Shown one piece after another: positions 10,497 to 19,286 of a DNA stretch of 64,000 nucleotides. A program made the translations under genes and the position numbers. The stretch lies in the NCBI GenBank assembly GCA_902613185.1, contig CACMGP010000001.1:62001-126000 (forward strand). The letters run 5' to 3'. Origin of the DNA: an uncultured Alphaproteobacteria bacterium. Lineage in GTDB: Bacteria; Pseudomonadota; Alphaproteobacteria; HIMB59. The notes under the pieces are model-generated. The model worked only from the letters and a program-made list of their open reading frames with translations, had not been told where the DNA came from and ran no database searches. Each line of letters begins with the position of its first letter. Position 1 is the first letter of the stretch.

Positions 10497-11378
10497 TTAA
10501 CCTTTTACAGCCCCAGCTGTTAGACCACTGATTAATTGTCTTTGAAAAAACCATATAATCATAAATAGAGGAGCTGTCGCAGAAACAACACTTGATACTG
10601 CCCACATATAATTTCCGCCGTACTCTACTGTGCCGAGATAAGCATTAATTTTAGGAACCATTGTATAATTATGTTGATTAAGTAACAATGCGGTAACAGT
10701 AAAATCGTTATACGCCAACATCATGCTAAATAAACCTGCAGTAACCACTCCAGGCCACATTACTGGCATAATAATATACCTAAATGCCTGAAAATATGAG
10801 CAACCATCAATCAAAGCACTTTCATCTAATTCTTTTGGTACAGTTTTAAAAAAAGAGTACAGCAACCAAAGAGTAAATGGTTGGTTTATAGCTACCAAAA
10901 CAATAATCGTAGTTGGGAGTATTCCCCATATGTTTAATTGGAAAAAAGGAAATAAATAGCCTGATACTAAAGTAATGTGTGGCATAGCTCTAAATATCAA
11001 AGCAATAATTAGAATATAAAAAGTATATTTGAATGTTGACCTAGACAAAGCATAAGCACCTAAAGTTCCAAGAAACAATGAAATTGATACAACTGATACA
11101 GTTACAATCATTGTATTCATTGTAGCTCTTCCAAATTCGCCCTCTGTCCATGACTCTAAATACGCTCTAAATGTTGTAGTGGCGCCTGTTTCAATTAAAG
11201 TATTAAATCCACTTAAAGCATATGTCCAATCAGCTCTTGAGAAAAAATCTGCTTTTACTTTAAAGGAACCCCAGAGTGTCCAAATAAAAGGAAAAATTGA
11301 TATAGTAAGCCAAAATAATATAAAAATACTATTTACGATTATTATTTGTTTTGAATATTTATTGATTGTTTGGTTCAT
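10497..11378 (-). CDS. Sugar ABC transporter permease (MalG/UgpE type)
   Basis: An inner-membrane permease subunit of a carbohydrate-uptake (CUT1) ABC importer, 293 aa, with about six membrane helices. The cytoplasmic EAA loop that docks the ATPase reads ELDESALIDGCSYFQAFRYI and continues IMPVMWPG. The C-terminus ISGLTAGAVKG is the usual ending of MalG-like subunits. It starts directly after the stop of the MalF-like gene. The downstream glycerate kinase and glucosylglycerate genes suggest a glucoside such as glucosylglycerate or glucosylglycerol as cargo, as in the E. coli ycj locus where a GH13_18 enzyme sits beside a CUT1 transporter. Cargo is inferred only. Confidence 0.92.
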   Translation of the reverse strand: MNQTINKYSKQIIIVNSIFILFWLTISIFPFIWTLWGSFKVKADFFSRADWTYALSGFNTLIETGATTTFRAYLESWTEGEFGRATMNTMIVTVSVVSISLFLGTLGAYALSRSTFKYTFYILIIALIFRAMPHITLVSGYLFPFFQLNIWGILPTTIIVLVAINQPFTLWLLYSFFKTVPKELDESALIDGCSYFQAFRYIIMPVMWPGVVTAGLFSMMLAYNDFTVTALLLNQHNYTMVPKINAYLGTVEYGGNYMWAVSSVVSATAPLFMIIWFFQRQLISGLTAGAVKG

Positions 11379-12407
11379 TTATCTTTCAGTTTTAAATTCT
11401 TTCCAAGTTCTAATGAGCACAGGTGTAAGTAAAAAAGCTATCCCTAATATTGTTAACATTGACGTGGCTCCAGCAGAACCAAAAAGCATTTTATTTTCAT
11501 TTCTTAAGTCTTGATAAATCATCCATGATAATGATTGAGCTACACCCTCAGCAGAAAAACCAATAATAGGTTCGAAAACTCTAAAATTATCCATTAAACA
11601 GATTAGCATTATGAAAGTAGCCACAGGGTATAGATGAGGAATAACAATAAAACGAACACGTTCAAATCTTGTTGCGCCATCAATGTAGGCTGCTTCTAAA
11701 GGATCTTGTGGGACTGTCTGCAAGGCTGCATAAAAAACAACAAATGCAAATGGAGTATTATGCCATATTCCATATATAATCAGGGTTATCCATGTTAAAT
11801 TACTCGAGGCTTTTAAGGACAGATTAGGGTCATCAAAAAGAATTTGGATACTGGCTCCAATTATTCCTTGAGAGTCAATCATCCAAAACAACACTAAAGA
11901 ACCAATTAAAGGTGTTACAATCATTGGTAAAATTGTACCAAATACAATTAGACCTTTTAGACTCTTTGCTAAAGTATTGACACTTAAAGCTACTATAAAA
12001 CCTAATACTATCACTGGTGGAGTAACAGCAAAACAAAATGTTAGTGTAAATAATAATGCTTTATAAAAAGGGAGATTTAAAACAATATCTTTGAATTCAC
12101 CGATTGATGACGTGTTATCCCATGCTTCTCTTATTTCATCAAAAGCTAAGTGATTTCTATCAGTATAAGTGCCAAAGCCATTAAATCTGCCTAAAGGATT
12201 TTCAGCCTCTATTTTTTCTGTAGCTTCTACATCTACTCTAACATTTGTAGTACACCCAAATGGATCACAATTTTCCACCTCCATAAGAACCTGTTCATTT
12301 TCAATATGAAGGGATTGAAAGAAACTAGAAACAATTGGTAAACCTATAAACAAAATCATGGCCAGAGCTGTAGGTAAAATAAACCAAAAGAAAGTTCTGT
12401 GAGGCAT
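11379..12407 (-). CDS. Sugar ABC transporter permease (MalF/UgpA type)
   Basis: The second permease of the CUT1 importer, 342 aa. After the first helix (FFWFILPTALAMILFIGLPI) comes a periplasmic segment of about 75 residues with two cysteines in ENCDPFGCTTN, which may form a disulfide. The EAA loop is PLEAAYIDGATRFERVRFIV followed by IPHLYP. The remaining helices fit the MalF core. The gene ends immediately before the MalG-like start and is 70 bases downstream of the binding-protein gene. No nucleotide-binding subunit (MalK/UgpC) is encoded anywhere in the block. Confidence 0.92.
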   Translation of the reverse strand: MPHRTFFWFILPTALAMILFIGLPIVSSFFQSLHIENEQVLMEVENCDPFGCTTNVRVDVEATEKIEAENPLGRFNGFGTYTDRNHLAFDEIREAWDNTSSIGEFKDIVLNLPFYKALLFTLTFCFAVTPPVIVLGFIVALSVNTLAKSLKGLIVFGTILPMIVTPLIGSLVLFWMIDSQGIIGASIQILFDDPNLSLKASSNLTWITLIIYGIWHNTPFAFVVFYAALQTVPQDPLEAAYIDGATRFERVRFIVIPHLYPVATFIMLICLMDNFRVFEPIIGFSAEGVAQSLSWMIYQDLRNENKMLFGSAGATSMLTILGIAFLLTPVLIRTWKEFKTER

Positions 12408-12477
12408 TATGTTTTTTTTGTAAGAAAGTGTGGAACTTAACTAAGATCCACACTTAATAGAATTAATTATCTTTGGT

Positions 12478-13713
12478 TTATAAAAAACCCTGCTCAGTAG
12501 CCTTAGCTATGTAAGCAGCTTCAACGTCAGCTAATGCTTTTTCGGCTGACTCATTACCTTGAAGAAATTCCACAAGTTCTGTACTTAAAGCTCCGTGCAT
12601 TAAGCTCATGTGTGGAAAACTAGGGTAAGGTGTTGTGCCTCTACTTGCTGCGTCAACAACAGGACCTGCTGTATCACCAGGTGTGTAACCTTTAATCAAC
12701 CAAACAGTTGCATTTGGGTTGTTATTGGCTAAATCAGTTGATGAAGCAGCTCCAACCAAAGCTCTAAATGAGGACTCTGCGTTTTCATCAGATGTATTTG
12801 TTGCAATTGCAATTCCATCCCACCACAGAGTAGTTGCTGGCTTGTTTCCACCGCCCACAGTTGGTGAAGGTGCTAATCGTGTATCAGCTTTGATATTTTG
12901 ATCACCTTCGTCATCAAGTAAAGAAGCTGCACCTGAGTTCCAAATATGCATTAATGCAACATTACCAGACTCCCATTCTTCTTTAACAGCATTAGTATCT
13001 TGTGTTAAAAAGTCAGGATTACTTAGCTCAGTTAATTTTTTAATAACATTAAGTGCTGCAACACCTTTTTCATTATTCACGTTAGGTTGTGCAGAACCTG
13101 ATTTAAAAAACTCACCACCATGACCAAGATACATATTTACAAACTCTTGACCAAGATTCCATCCAGATTTGAAAGCTCCTGCATATGGATTTTCCATTAC
13201 TCCAGCTGCTTTAATTTTTTCAGCAGCAGCAATTACTTCTTCATAAGTAGAAGGAACAGCTATGCCTAAATCGTTAAGAATACTCTCTCTGTACCAAAGA
13301 TGTTGTGCGTTAGCCATAAATGCTACAGCATAAATCTTACCATCAATTGTAATCTTTTGGTTATCATTTAAGTTTGACCCATATTTTGCAACTAAATCAT
13401 CTAGTGGACGAATTAAACCGTCATTCATTAAAGGTGTAATTGAACCATTAGTAACTAATTTTGCAGAAAATTCAGCAGGGTTTGCTGATAAAGCAGCTAC
13501 TTGTAATTTATTATGGTCAACAGAGTGCGTGACATTAAAATCCGCATCTGGTCCAGCACAACTTTTTACTTCATCCATAAAAATTCTGTATGTAGTAAAT
13601 TCGTTAGCTAAAATATTTATTGAACCGCTTGTTACACCACAAGGTGAATGGCTACCTGCAAAAACACTAGTAGATGCAAAAGAGATCAATAGAGCTATTA
13701 TTAGTTTTTTCAT
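12478..13713 (-). CDS. Sugar ABC transporter periplasmic binding protein (family 1)
   Basis: A 411-residue extracellular solute-binding protein with signal peptide MKKLIIALLISFASTSVFAG. The mature protein has the family 1 layout: GSINILANEFTTYRIFMDEV as strand 1, NDGLIRPLDDLVAKYG, YAVAFMANAQHLWYRESIL (the hinge strand with aromatic ligand contacts) and VPSTYEEVIAAAEKIK. Two cysteines (CGVTSG and KSCAGPDAD) near the N-terminus could pair. It is the promoter-proximal gene of the block and has a good Shine-Dalgarno sequence, consistent with high expression of binding proteins in oligotrophic marine bacteria. The ligand is inferred from downstream genes to be a glucoside such as glucosylglycerate. 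Confidence 0.92.
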   Translation of the reverse strand: MKKLIIALLISFASTSVFAGSHSPCGVTSGSINILANEFTTYRIFMDEVKSCAGPDADFNVTHSVDHNKLQVAALSANPAEFSAKLVTNGSITPLMNDGLIRPLDDLVAKYGSNLNDNQKITIDGKIYAVAFMANAQHLWYRESILNDLGIAVPSTYEEVIAAAEKIKAAGVMENPYAGAFKSGWNLGQEFVNMYLGHGGEFFKSGSAQPNVNNEKGVAALNVIKKLTELSNPDFLTQDTNAVKEEWESGNVALMHIWNSGAASLLDDEGDQNIKADTRLAPSPTVGGGNKPATTLWWDGIAIATNTSDENAESSFRALVGAASSTDLANNNPNATVWLIKGYTPGDTAGPVVDAASRGTTPYPSFPHMSLMHGALSTELVEFLQGNESAEKALADVEAAYIAKATEQGFL

Positions 13714-13716
13714 TTA

Positions 13717-13725
13717 TTTCCTCTT
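13717..13725 (-). promoter_or_regulatory. Ribosome binding site of the sugar-binding protein gene
   Basis: On the minus strand AAGAGGAAA lies a few bases before the ATG at 13713. Most genes in this window have no such purine-rich site, so its presence supports both the start choice and strong translation. Confidence 0.6.
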
Positions 13726-13824
13726 CTTTTTGTTAATAAAAAGTTATTTTTAAAAAACTATACTAAATAAAACAAAATTTAAATGTAAGAGAAATGGTCG
13801 CGGAAATTATTATGTTATTCTCTT

Positions 13825-14244
13825 TTATCTAAAACTAAGGCCCATTTGTTCGAAAACACCATGGTTATCGACCATCACATAATTATCCATAAATTTGCCA
13901 TTTTCTATTGTCCAAAAATCAGAAAACTGCATTTTAATTGTCTTTCCAGTTGGTTTTACACCTAGATAAGTTCCGCTATGAGTGCCGGTTAAATAACCTG
14001 TCGCACTTATCCAATTACCTTCTGCGACAACAATATCATTTTTTACATGATAGTCTGGAAACGCTGCATAAAAAGGTTTAAGAACCTTATATTTAAAATT
14101 TTCAATACCGTGTATATCACCAAAACCTGGAGGTCCATGCCAAATCATATCATCATTCCAATATTTATGCTGTGCCTCTAAATCTTGTGCATTTAAGGCA
14201 TCGTACATATTTTGCAATAGTATTTTACTTTCATTTAAATTCAT
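13825..14244 (-). CDS. SnoaL-like (NTF2-fold) protein, single domain
   Basis: A 139-residue SnoaL/ester-cyclase-like protein. It has the short hydrophobic pocket fold of this family: KILLQNMYDALNAQD, then YWNDDMIWHGPPGFGDIHG, FYAAFPDYHVKND, the TGTHSGTYLGVKPTGKTI strand pair, and the closing FMDNYVMVDNHGVFEQMGL. The IWHGPPGFGDIHG segment is shared in modified form with the second domains of the tandem SnoaL genes at 15.5 and 20.4 kb (WWGPGGIGA and WYGPCGIGT), so these are relatives. Members catalyse aldol cyclisation, hydrolysis or isomerisation, and many are non-enzymatic binders. It follows the tandem-SnoaL gene with a 4-base overlap. The actual substrate is unknown. Confidence 0.87.
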   Translation of the reverse strand: MNLNESKILLQNMYDALNAQDLEAQHKYWNDDMIWHGPPGFGDIHGIENFKYKVLKPFYAAFPDYHVKNDIVVAEGNWISATGYLTGTHSGTYLGVKPTGKTIKMQFSDFWTIENGKFMDNYVMVDNHGVFEQMGLSFR

Positions 14245-15380
14245 TTTTTTTCTCCTAAAATTTGTATTAAGATTGCCAATTCATTGAAACCAGTCCATTC
14301 TTTTGTAATTTTATTATTTTTAATTTCCCATTGTGTAATACCCCAAAGATAACACTCTTTATTAGATGGCTTTCCATAAATTCCATTTCCTTTGTGAGTT
14401 CCAACAGCACCCCAACGAATTGATACTAAATAACCGTCTTTACTATTTCCCATCCAATATAGATCTTCAATACTTAATGCAAGATCAGGAAATGATGCAA
14501 TTAATGAAATTATAAAATGTTTCAGCTTAGGTATTCCAACAAATTTTCGACTAGTTGATCCTTCAAATTTTATATTTTTTGTATAAACACTATCAATAGC
14601 AGAAAAATTTCTTCTATTCCAAATAGTATCAAAAACCGCATGAACAAATTCTCTAATGTTTTTAATTTTATCAGGTATCGCGAAGCTTATAGGCTTTAAC
14701 TTTTTAATATTTCTTTTGGGTTTTGAATTTCTAAAATCAGGAGCAAATGGACCAATATTTCCTTTATTAGCAATTTGTTTTGCTACTTCATTTAAGTCTA
14801 AGCCTAATTGTTTTATTAAACCTGCGGTATCATAAACAACATTTTCGTAATATATTTCATTATTTTTTGCTACACAGTTTGCAATACAGAACAACCTAAC
14901 TGATTTACCTGTTGGTTTCGCAAAATTGCTATAACCAGTGTTAGTGCCCGTAATTATAGTTCTATGTGAAGTATGAAAACTTGTTTTGTCGTTTCCTGCC
15001 CATATTACCTCATCAGCGTATAATCGAATATTCGGGAAGGCGTTATTAGTATGAACTGTATCAGAGACAATTTTTTCAGATCCGAATTGTAAACCAAGTT
15101 CATCCCAAACACGACATTTTGGGCTATAAGTATCGTATATATAGCCTATATTTTTTTCTTCCCATATGCTGTATGTAATTCTGACAATATAATCAATAAT
15201 ATTTTTATATTGTTTTTCAAATCCCTGCATTGACTGAAATGGTAAATTTTTAGGATTTGGATTTAAAGATTTAGCATTACCACCTCCACCATAAGATTTA
15301 AGAGAAATATCAAAATTTTTTGGCATATGATGATCTTTTAAAGGGATTGGTTTTAAATCTTTAATTAAAGTTTTTTTCAT
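14241..15380 (-). CDS. Tandem SnoaL-like protein (type A)
   Basis: A 379-residue protein with two SnoaL/NTF2-like domains, about 65-200 and 245-375, after a basic N-terminal extension. Domain 1 contains IVRITYSIWEEKNIGYIYDTY and HTSHRTIITGTNTGYSNFAKP; domain 2 has FVHAVFDTIWNRRNFSAIDSVY and IRWGAVGTHKGNGIYGKPSN. It is paralogous to the gene at 18313-19284: both share the ITY.IWE start, the cysteine-containing IANCVAKNNEIY/IADCACKNNKVY strand and the Q-L-x-(L/I)-D segment linking the domains. It is cytoplasmic by appearance. Tandem SnoaL architecture with loss or divergence of one active site is common, but the residues needed here are not known to me. Confidence 0.85.
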   Translation of the reverse strand: MKKTLIKDLKPIPLKDHHMPKNFDISLKSYGGGGNAKSLNPNPKNLPFQSMQGFEKQYKNIIDYIVRITYSIWEEKNIGYIYDTYSPKCRVWDELGLQFGSEKIVSDTVHTNNAFPNIRLYADEVIWAGNDKTSFHTSHRTIITGTNTGYSNFAKPTGKSVRLFCIANCVAKNNEIYYENVVYDTAGLIKQLGLDLNEVAKQIANKGNIGPFAPDFRNSKPKRNIKKLKPISFAIPDKIKNIREFVHAVFDTIWNRRNFSAIDSVYTKNIKFEGSTSRKFVGIPKLKHFIISLIASFPDLALSIEDLYWMGNSKDGYLVSIRWGAVGTHKGNGIYGKPSNKECYLWGITQWEIKNNKITKEWTGFNELAILIQILGEKK

Positions 15381-15474
15381 AAATAAATTTACTAATACTA
15401 TTAAATAAAATTCAAAGCAATAATTTATTATAAATGAATACTATTATTTTTTCTTTTATATTATAAATAAACTA

Positions 15475-16479
15475 ATGTCTGATTTTCAGAAAGAAAAATT
15501 ATTAGTATTAAACTTTATAAATGAAGTTGATAAAGCTAGTGAAGATAACTTAATTGAAATAATTTCTAAGTACACATCTAAAAATTTTAATATGAAATGT
15601 ACACATCCTTTTAACGAGATTATAGGTATTGAAGAATTTGCAACAAAATTTTGGTTTCCTATAAAAAAATCATTTAAGCCTATCCAAAGAAGAATGGATA
15701 TCTTTTATGCTGGCACAAATTTAGTTGACAATCATTCTTCAAAATGGGTTGTGAATATGGGGCATTTGCTTGGAAGTTTTAATTTTCCTTTTTTTGACAT
15801 TAAACCAAATTTTAAGACTGTAATGTTATGGTATTGTGAATTCTATAAAGTAGAGGATAACAAAATACAAGAAGGTGCTTTTTTTTTAGACATTTTAAAA
15901 TTTATGCAACATTTAAATTTATCAGTTGTCCCAGAGTCAACGGGGATGATTGGCTTTAATCCAGGACCTAAAACACATCAGGGTTTATGTTTTGAAAAAC
16001 AAAGTGAAAAAGAAGGAAAGAAAACTCTTGACCTTATAATGAGAATGGCAAATCGATTAATTGGTGAAGGGATGAGGACAACAATTCCTGATTTACAAAA
16101 AGATTGGCACGAAGACATGATATGGTGGGGACCTGGGGGTATTGGTGCGTCATATACCTATGAAGGTTATTTAAAAGGTCACACGGGCCCTTTTGAGGAT
16201 AATTTAGATTTTATTGATTTCTCCGGACATATACTTGAAAACTCGGAGGGTAATTATGGTGGATGGTTTGGTTGGCCAAATTTAAAAATGAAACCAAAAG
16301 GTAATTACATGGGTTTCAAACAAGACACAGATCTTGTTGGGGAGATGAGAGTTGTTGACCTTTATAGAAGAGATGGAGATAAAATAGCAGAAAATTGGAT
16401 ATTGATTGATCATCTTCATTTTTTAAAATGTGTGGGTATTGATTTGCTTGAGAGAAATAAAAATGAAAATTCTAAATAA
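15475..16479 (+). CDS. Tandem SnoaL-like protein (type B)
   Basis: A 334-residue protein with two SnoaL-like domains (about 10-150 and 180-325), transcribed away from the type A gene at 14241. Domain 1 shows CTHPFNEIIGIEEFATKFW and MGHLLGSFNFPFFDIKPNF; domain 2 shows DWHEDMIWWGPGGIGASYTY and ends NWILIDHLHFLKCVGIDLLE. It is clearly paralogous to the gene at 20362-21456, which has [17 protein letters not shown] and [15 protein letters not shown] at equivalent places. The 3' end overlaps the convergent MetE-like gene by 8 bases. Function unknown; part of the accessory catabolic-looking cluster. Confidence 0.85.
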   Translation: MSDFQKEKLLVLNFINEVDKASEDNLIEIISKYTSKNFNMKCTHPFNEIIGIEEFATKFWFPIKKSFKPIQRRMDIFYAGTNLVDNHSSKWVVNMGHLLGSFNFPFFDIKPNFKTVMLWYCEFYKVEDNKIQEGAFFLDILKFMQHLNLSVVPESTGMIGFNPGPKTHQGLCFEKQSEKEGKKTLDLIMRMANRLIGEGMRTTIPDLQKDWHEDMIWWGPGGIGASYTYEGYLKGHTGPFEDNLDFIDFSGHILENSEGNYGGWFGWPNLKMKPKGNYMGFKQDTDLVGEMRVVDLYRRDGDKIAENWILIDHLHFLKCVGIDLLERNKNENSK

Positions 16480-17602
16480 ATTTAGAAGCGAGTTTAGTAC
16501 CCTCCACTAATGCATTAAGTTTTTCATAACAAATATTTTCATCAATTTTTCCAAAACCTGCAAAAGTACTAAAGCCACAATCAGTCCCAGCCATTAATTG
16601 ATCTTTAGGTACTACTGTTGAATACTTTATTAATCTTTCAGCTACTACTTCTGGGTGTTCTACAAAATTAGATGTAGAGTCAATTACACCAGGTACTAAC
16701 ACTTTATCTTTTGGTAATTTTATTTCTTCAAAGACTTTCCACTCATGTGCGTGACGAGGATTAGATGACTCAATTAAAAAATATTTAATTTTTGATTTTA
16801 AAATTATAGGTAATATTTTTTTAAGAGCAATATCATGAGTATGTGGTCCCTCATAATTGCCCCAACAAATATGCATTCTCGTTTTTTCAATATCAACATT
16901 TATTAAAGCATAATTTAAACACTCAATTTGCATTTCAGCTTTTTTTAAAAAATCCTCCTCAGATAGATCTTTAAAATTCATATGCCTAGCTAGGGCTAAA
17001 TCTGGACAGTCTAATTGAACATGAATATTTGCATTAGTAATTTGTTCGTATTCATTTGCCATAATACTAGAGAGTTTATTTAAGTATTCATCATCACTAG
17101 CATAAAATTTATTTGGCATAAAAACATTAATAACGCCCGGTGATGCTGCATTCATAAATGCTTTTGCATGATCATACTTTTTTAAGGCGTTGCTAAAATT
17201 TTCAATATCATTTAACAAAGAAAAATTATCTTTTATTTTTAATTCATTGGTGCAACATGGTCTTGAGTAAGTAGGTGTTCCACCACTAATAGCTAACTTT
17301 TCTTTATAATCTGGAAAATCGTCTAAATCGGCAGGTGCTCTTCGTTCACTTTCTCCTGAAAAACCATCAATTCTATCCTTAATATAAGTGGCATAACTAA
17401 TCTTGCTCATCTCACCGTCACTTATGAAATCTAACCCAACTTCAAGTTGTCTTTTTACAATTTGTTCAACATTTGAGCTTAAAATATTTCCAAATAATTT
17501 TTTGTTGTATTCTTCACCCTTATCCTTGGCAAAGAGATATTCTGATAGTTCTTTGGATCTTGGTAAGCTCCCAACGTGTGTTGTCAAAATTTTAGATGCC
17601 AT
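16472..17602 (-). CDS. MetE-like cobalamin-independent methionine synthase family protein
   Basis: A 376-residue protein corresponding to the C-terminal catalytic barrel of MetE, without the N-terminal half, as in many stand-alone MetE-like proteins. It begins ILTTHVGSLPRSKEL and has GLDFISDGEMSKISYATYI. The zinc ligands appear retained: MHICWGNYEGPHTHD supplies His-x-Cys, a glutamate lies in YFLIESSNPRHAHEW, and the last cysteine is in LMAGTDCGFSTFAGFG. Such proteins transfer methyl groups between a donor and a thiol, or act in degradation of methylated compounds. True methionine synthesis is not implied because neighbours are catabolic-looking and the folate-binding half is absent. It starts five bases after the stop of the RraA-like gene's partner strand neighbour and reads in the same direction. 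Confidence 0.82.
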   Translation of the reverse strand: MASKILTTHVGSLPRSKELSEYLFAKDKGEEYNKKLFGNILSSNVEQIVKRQLEVGLDFISDGEMSKISYATYIKDRIDGFSGESERRAPADLDDFPDYKEKLAISGGTPTYSRPCCTNELKIKDNFSLLNDIENFSNALKKYDHAKAFMNAASPGVINVFMPNKFYASDDEYLNKLSSIMANEYEQITNANIHVQLDCPDLALARHMNFKDLSEEDFLKKAEMQIECLNYALINVDIEKTRMHICWGNYEGPHTHDIALKKILPIILKSKIKYFLIESSNPRHAHEWKVFEEIKLPKDKVLVPGVIDSTSNFVEHPEVVAERLIKYSTVVPKDQLMAGTDCGFSTFAGFGKIDENICYEKLNALVEGTKLASKFI

Positions 17603-17607
17603 AATAA

Positions 17608-18309
17608 TTATGAATTGATAAATTGTTTATACTTATCTAAGAATTGTTTTTTCGAAAATTTTTTATTTTTTCTTAAGAAATCAAAAATTATTTTTTCTTT
17701 TTTTATCATTTTTTTAATGGCCAATGGTAATTCAATTAAAAAGTCTCTTTTTATTATAACAGCACCGTGTATGTCTGCATGAATAAGGTCGTCAGGTCTT
17801 ACTTTCATATTAAAAATATCAACATTGCAATTAATTTTATGAATTTGATTGTATCCATGCCCTACTCTTATTTCACCACTTAATATTTGAAACTTTCTAT
17901 TTATCTCCTGTAAATCTCTCATTGCTCCGTTTGTTATAGCTCCAACAAATCCAAAATTTAAATGTATATATGCATTAAGTTCACCCCACCATGCACCAAT
18001 TGTATTTGTCTTATCCTTATCCTCGATAACACAAATCTTAGGGTAGTTTCCTTCGAACATATATTCATAATATTTATCTCTATTTTTTATTATATTTGTA
18101 TTTTTCTTTTTTCTGGATGTAATAATCGCTGTTTTGGCAAAACCAATAATTGGTTTTAAACTCGGATTTAGACAATGCATTGTTTTTTGTGTGTGTCCTT
18201 TTGATCGTAGAGTTGGATCTAATAATTCTAGTGAATTTGAGATAGTTGGAGTGTCAAAATTTCTAATGTATTCAATTATTTTCTTTTCTGTTTTTGTTAG
18301 TAGTTTCAA
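17608..18309 (-). CDS. RraA / HMG-aldolase family protein
   Basis: A 233-residue protein of the RraA-like fold, which includes 4-hydroxy-4-methyl-2-oxoglutarate aldolases and oxaloacetate decarboxylases. The hallmark region is GFVGAITNGAMRDLQEI (with the Arg-Asp metal/substrate pair), followed by VGHGYNQIHKINCNVDIFNM and VRPDDLIHADIHGAVII. AWWGELNAYIHLNFG is the subunit-interface segment. The C-terminus is unusually basic. It sits between a SnoaL gene (3 bases upstream) and the MetE-like gene (5 bases downstream), so it is probably in a bicupin-SnoaL-RraA-MetE-like transcript. A retro-aldol or decarboxylation step on a small 2-oxo acid is the natural reading; the RNase E-inhibitor role of E. 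coli RraA is unlikely here. Confidence 0.82.
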   Translation of the reverse strand: MKLLTKTEKKIIEYIRNFDTPTISNSLELLDPTLRSKGHTQKTMHCLNPSLKPIIGFAKTAIITSRKKKNTNIIKNRDKYYEYMFEGNYPKICVIEDKDKTNTIGAWWGELNAYIHLNFGFVGAITNGAMRDLQEINRKFQILSGEIRVGHGYNQIHKINCNVDIFNMKVRPDDLIHADIHGAVIIKRDFLIELPLAIKKMIKKEKIIFDFLRKNKKFSKKQFLDKYKQFINS

Positions 18310-18312
18310 TTG

Positions 18313-19284
18313 TTATCCAGTTTTTAATAAAATTTGTTTCCAAATTATTGTTTCATCAAACAGAACCCACTCATTTTTGATCCCTCTTGGACCAAATTCA
18401 GCCTGAGATATTCCCATTATATGAACATTTGCATTACTAGGATCAGAAAATAATCCGGGTCCTGAATGAATTCCCTCTAATGACCATCTAATGGATGCCT
18501 TTTTATACTCATTTTTTTCCTCTAAATAGCTTACATGTTCAACTCTAAAAATTGAATCCGGAAACATAGATCTTAGTGAAGACCAAAAAATCTTTACCTC
18601 ATCTACCCCTAATGCTTTTGTGCCTCCAGGCTGTTCTTGATTGACTGATCGATCATAAACTTTATCTATTATGTTAAAATTATTATTAAATATTTCCTTT
18701 AAAATGTTAGCATAATCTATTCCAGTATTATTTGTTGAGATCGGTATTTGTATATATTTTACTTCATGTGAGGTATTGTTATTAAAGGGAGCTGGGCATT
18801 TATCTTTACCGCCTTGATTTTCAATTACATTTGCTGCATGTTTTTTAGGATCAATGTTTAACTGCCTCACAATAGCACCCTGGTCTCTTACAAGCCATTC
18901 ATCGTAAACCTTGTTATTCTTGCAAGCACAATCAGCTATTACTCGATACTTGAGAGTTTTACCAGTAGCTTTTCCATAAATACCATCATTTAAATGCGTC
19001 GCCTTAGATAAAATTCTATGTGATGATAAATATCCATGTTCTTCATTACCAATCCAAATAACATCTTCGCCTAATAACTGTCGATCTGGAAATTCATTCA
19101 AAGTGGCATAAGTAGCCTTCACTACAGCATCTGGGCCATATATCACACCGTCTGGAGACCTAACTGGAATACCCTCAGCATAATAGTCTCTAATTGACTC
19201 AACATCTTTATTTTCCCAAATTTGATATGTTATTTTAAATATATAATCTGGTAGATCTAAAAATTTATTATCAAAACCTTTCAT
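18313..19284 (-). CDS. Tandem SnoaL-like protein (type A paralogue)
   Basis: A 323-residue two-domain SnoaL-like protein, paralogous to 14241-15380 but lacking its N-terminal basic extension. Domain 1: YIFKITYQIWENKDVESI, VIWIGNEEHGYLSSHRIL and GIYGKATGKTLKYRVIADCA; domain 2: VYDRSVNQEQPGG, SLRSMFPDSIFRVEHV and IRWSLEGIHSGPGLFSDPSN. The domain linker PKKHAANVIENQGG parallels NEVAKQIANKGN of the other copy. It starts 2 bases after the bicupin stop and ends 3 bases before the RraA-like start. Function unknown. Confidence 0.85.
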   Translation of the reverse strand: MKGFDNKFLDLPDYIFKITYQIWENKDVESIRDYYAEGIPVRSPDGVIYGPDAVVKATYATLNEFPDRQLLGEDVIWIGNEEHGYLSSHRILSKATHLNDGIYGKATGKTLKYRVIADCACKNNKVYDEWLVRDQGAIVRQLNIDPKKHAANVIENQGGKDKCPAPFNNNTSHEVKYIQIPISTNNTGIDYANILKEIFNNNFNIIDKVYDRSVNQEQPGGTKALGVDEVKIFWSSLRSMFPDSIFRVEHVSYLEEKNEYKKASIRWSLEGIHSGPGLFSDPSNANVHIMGISQAEFGPRGIKNEWVLFDETIIWKQILLKTG

Positions 19285-19286
19285 TA

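Noticed and set aside
11179-11514. 111-residue plus-strand frame across the two permeases
   Set aside because: Antisense to both conserved permease genes.
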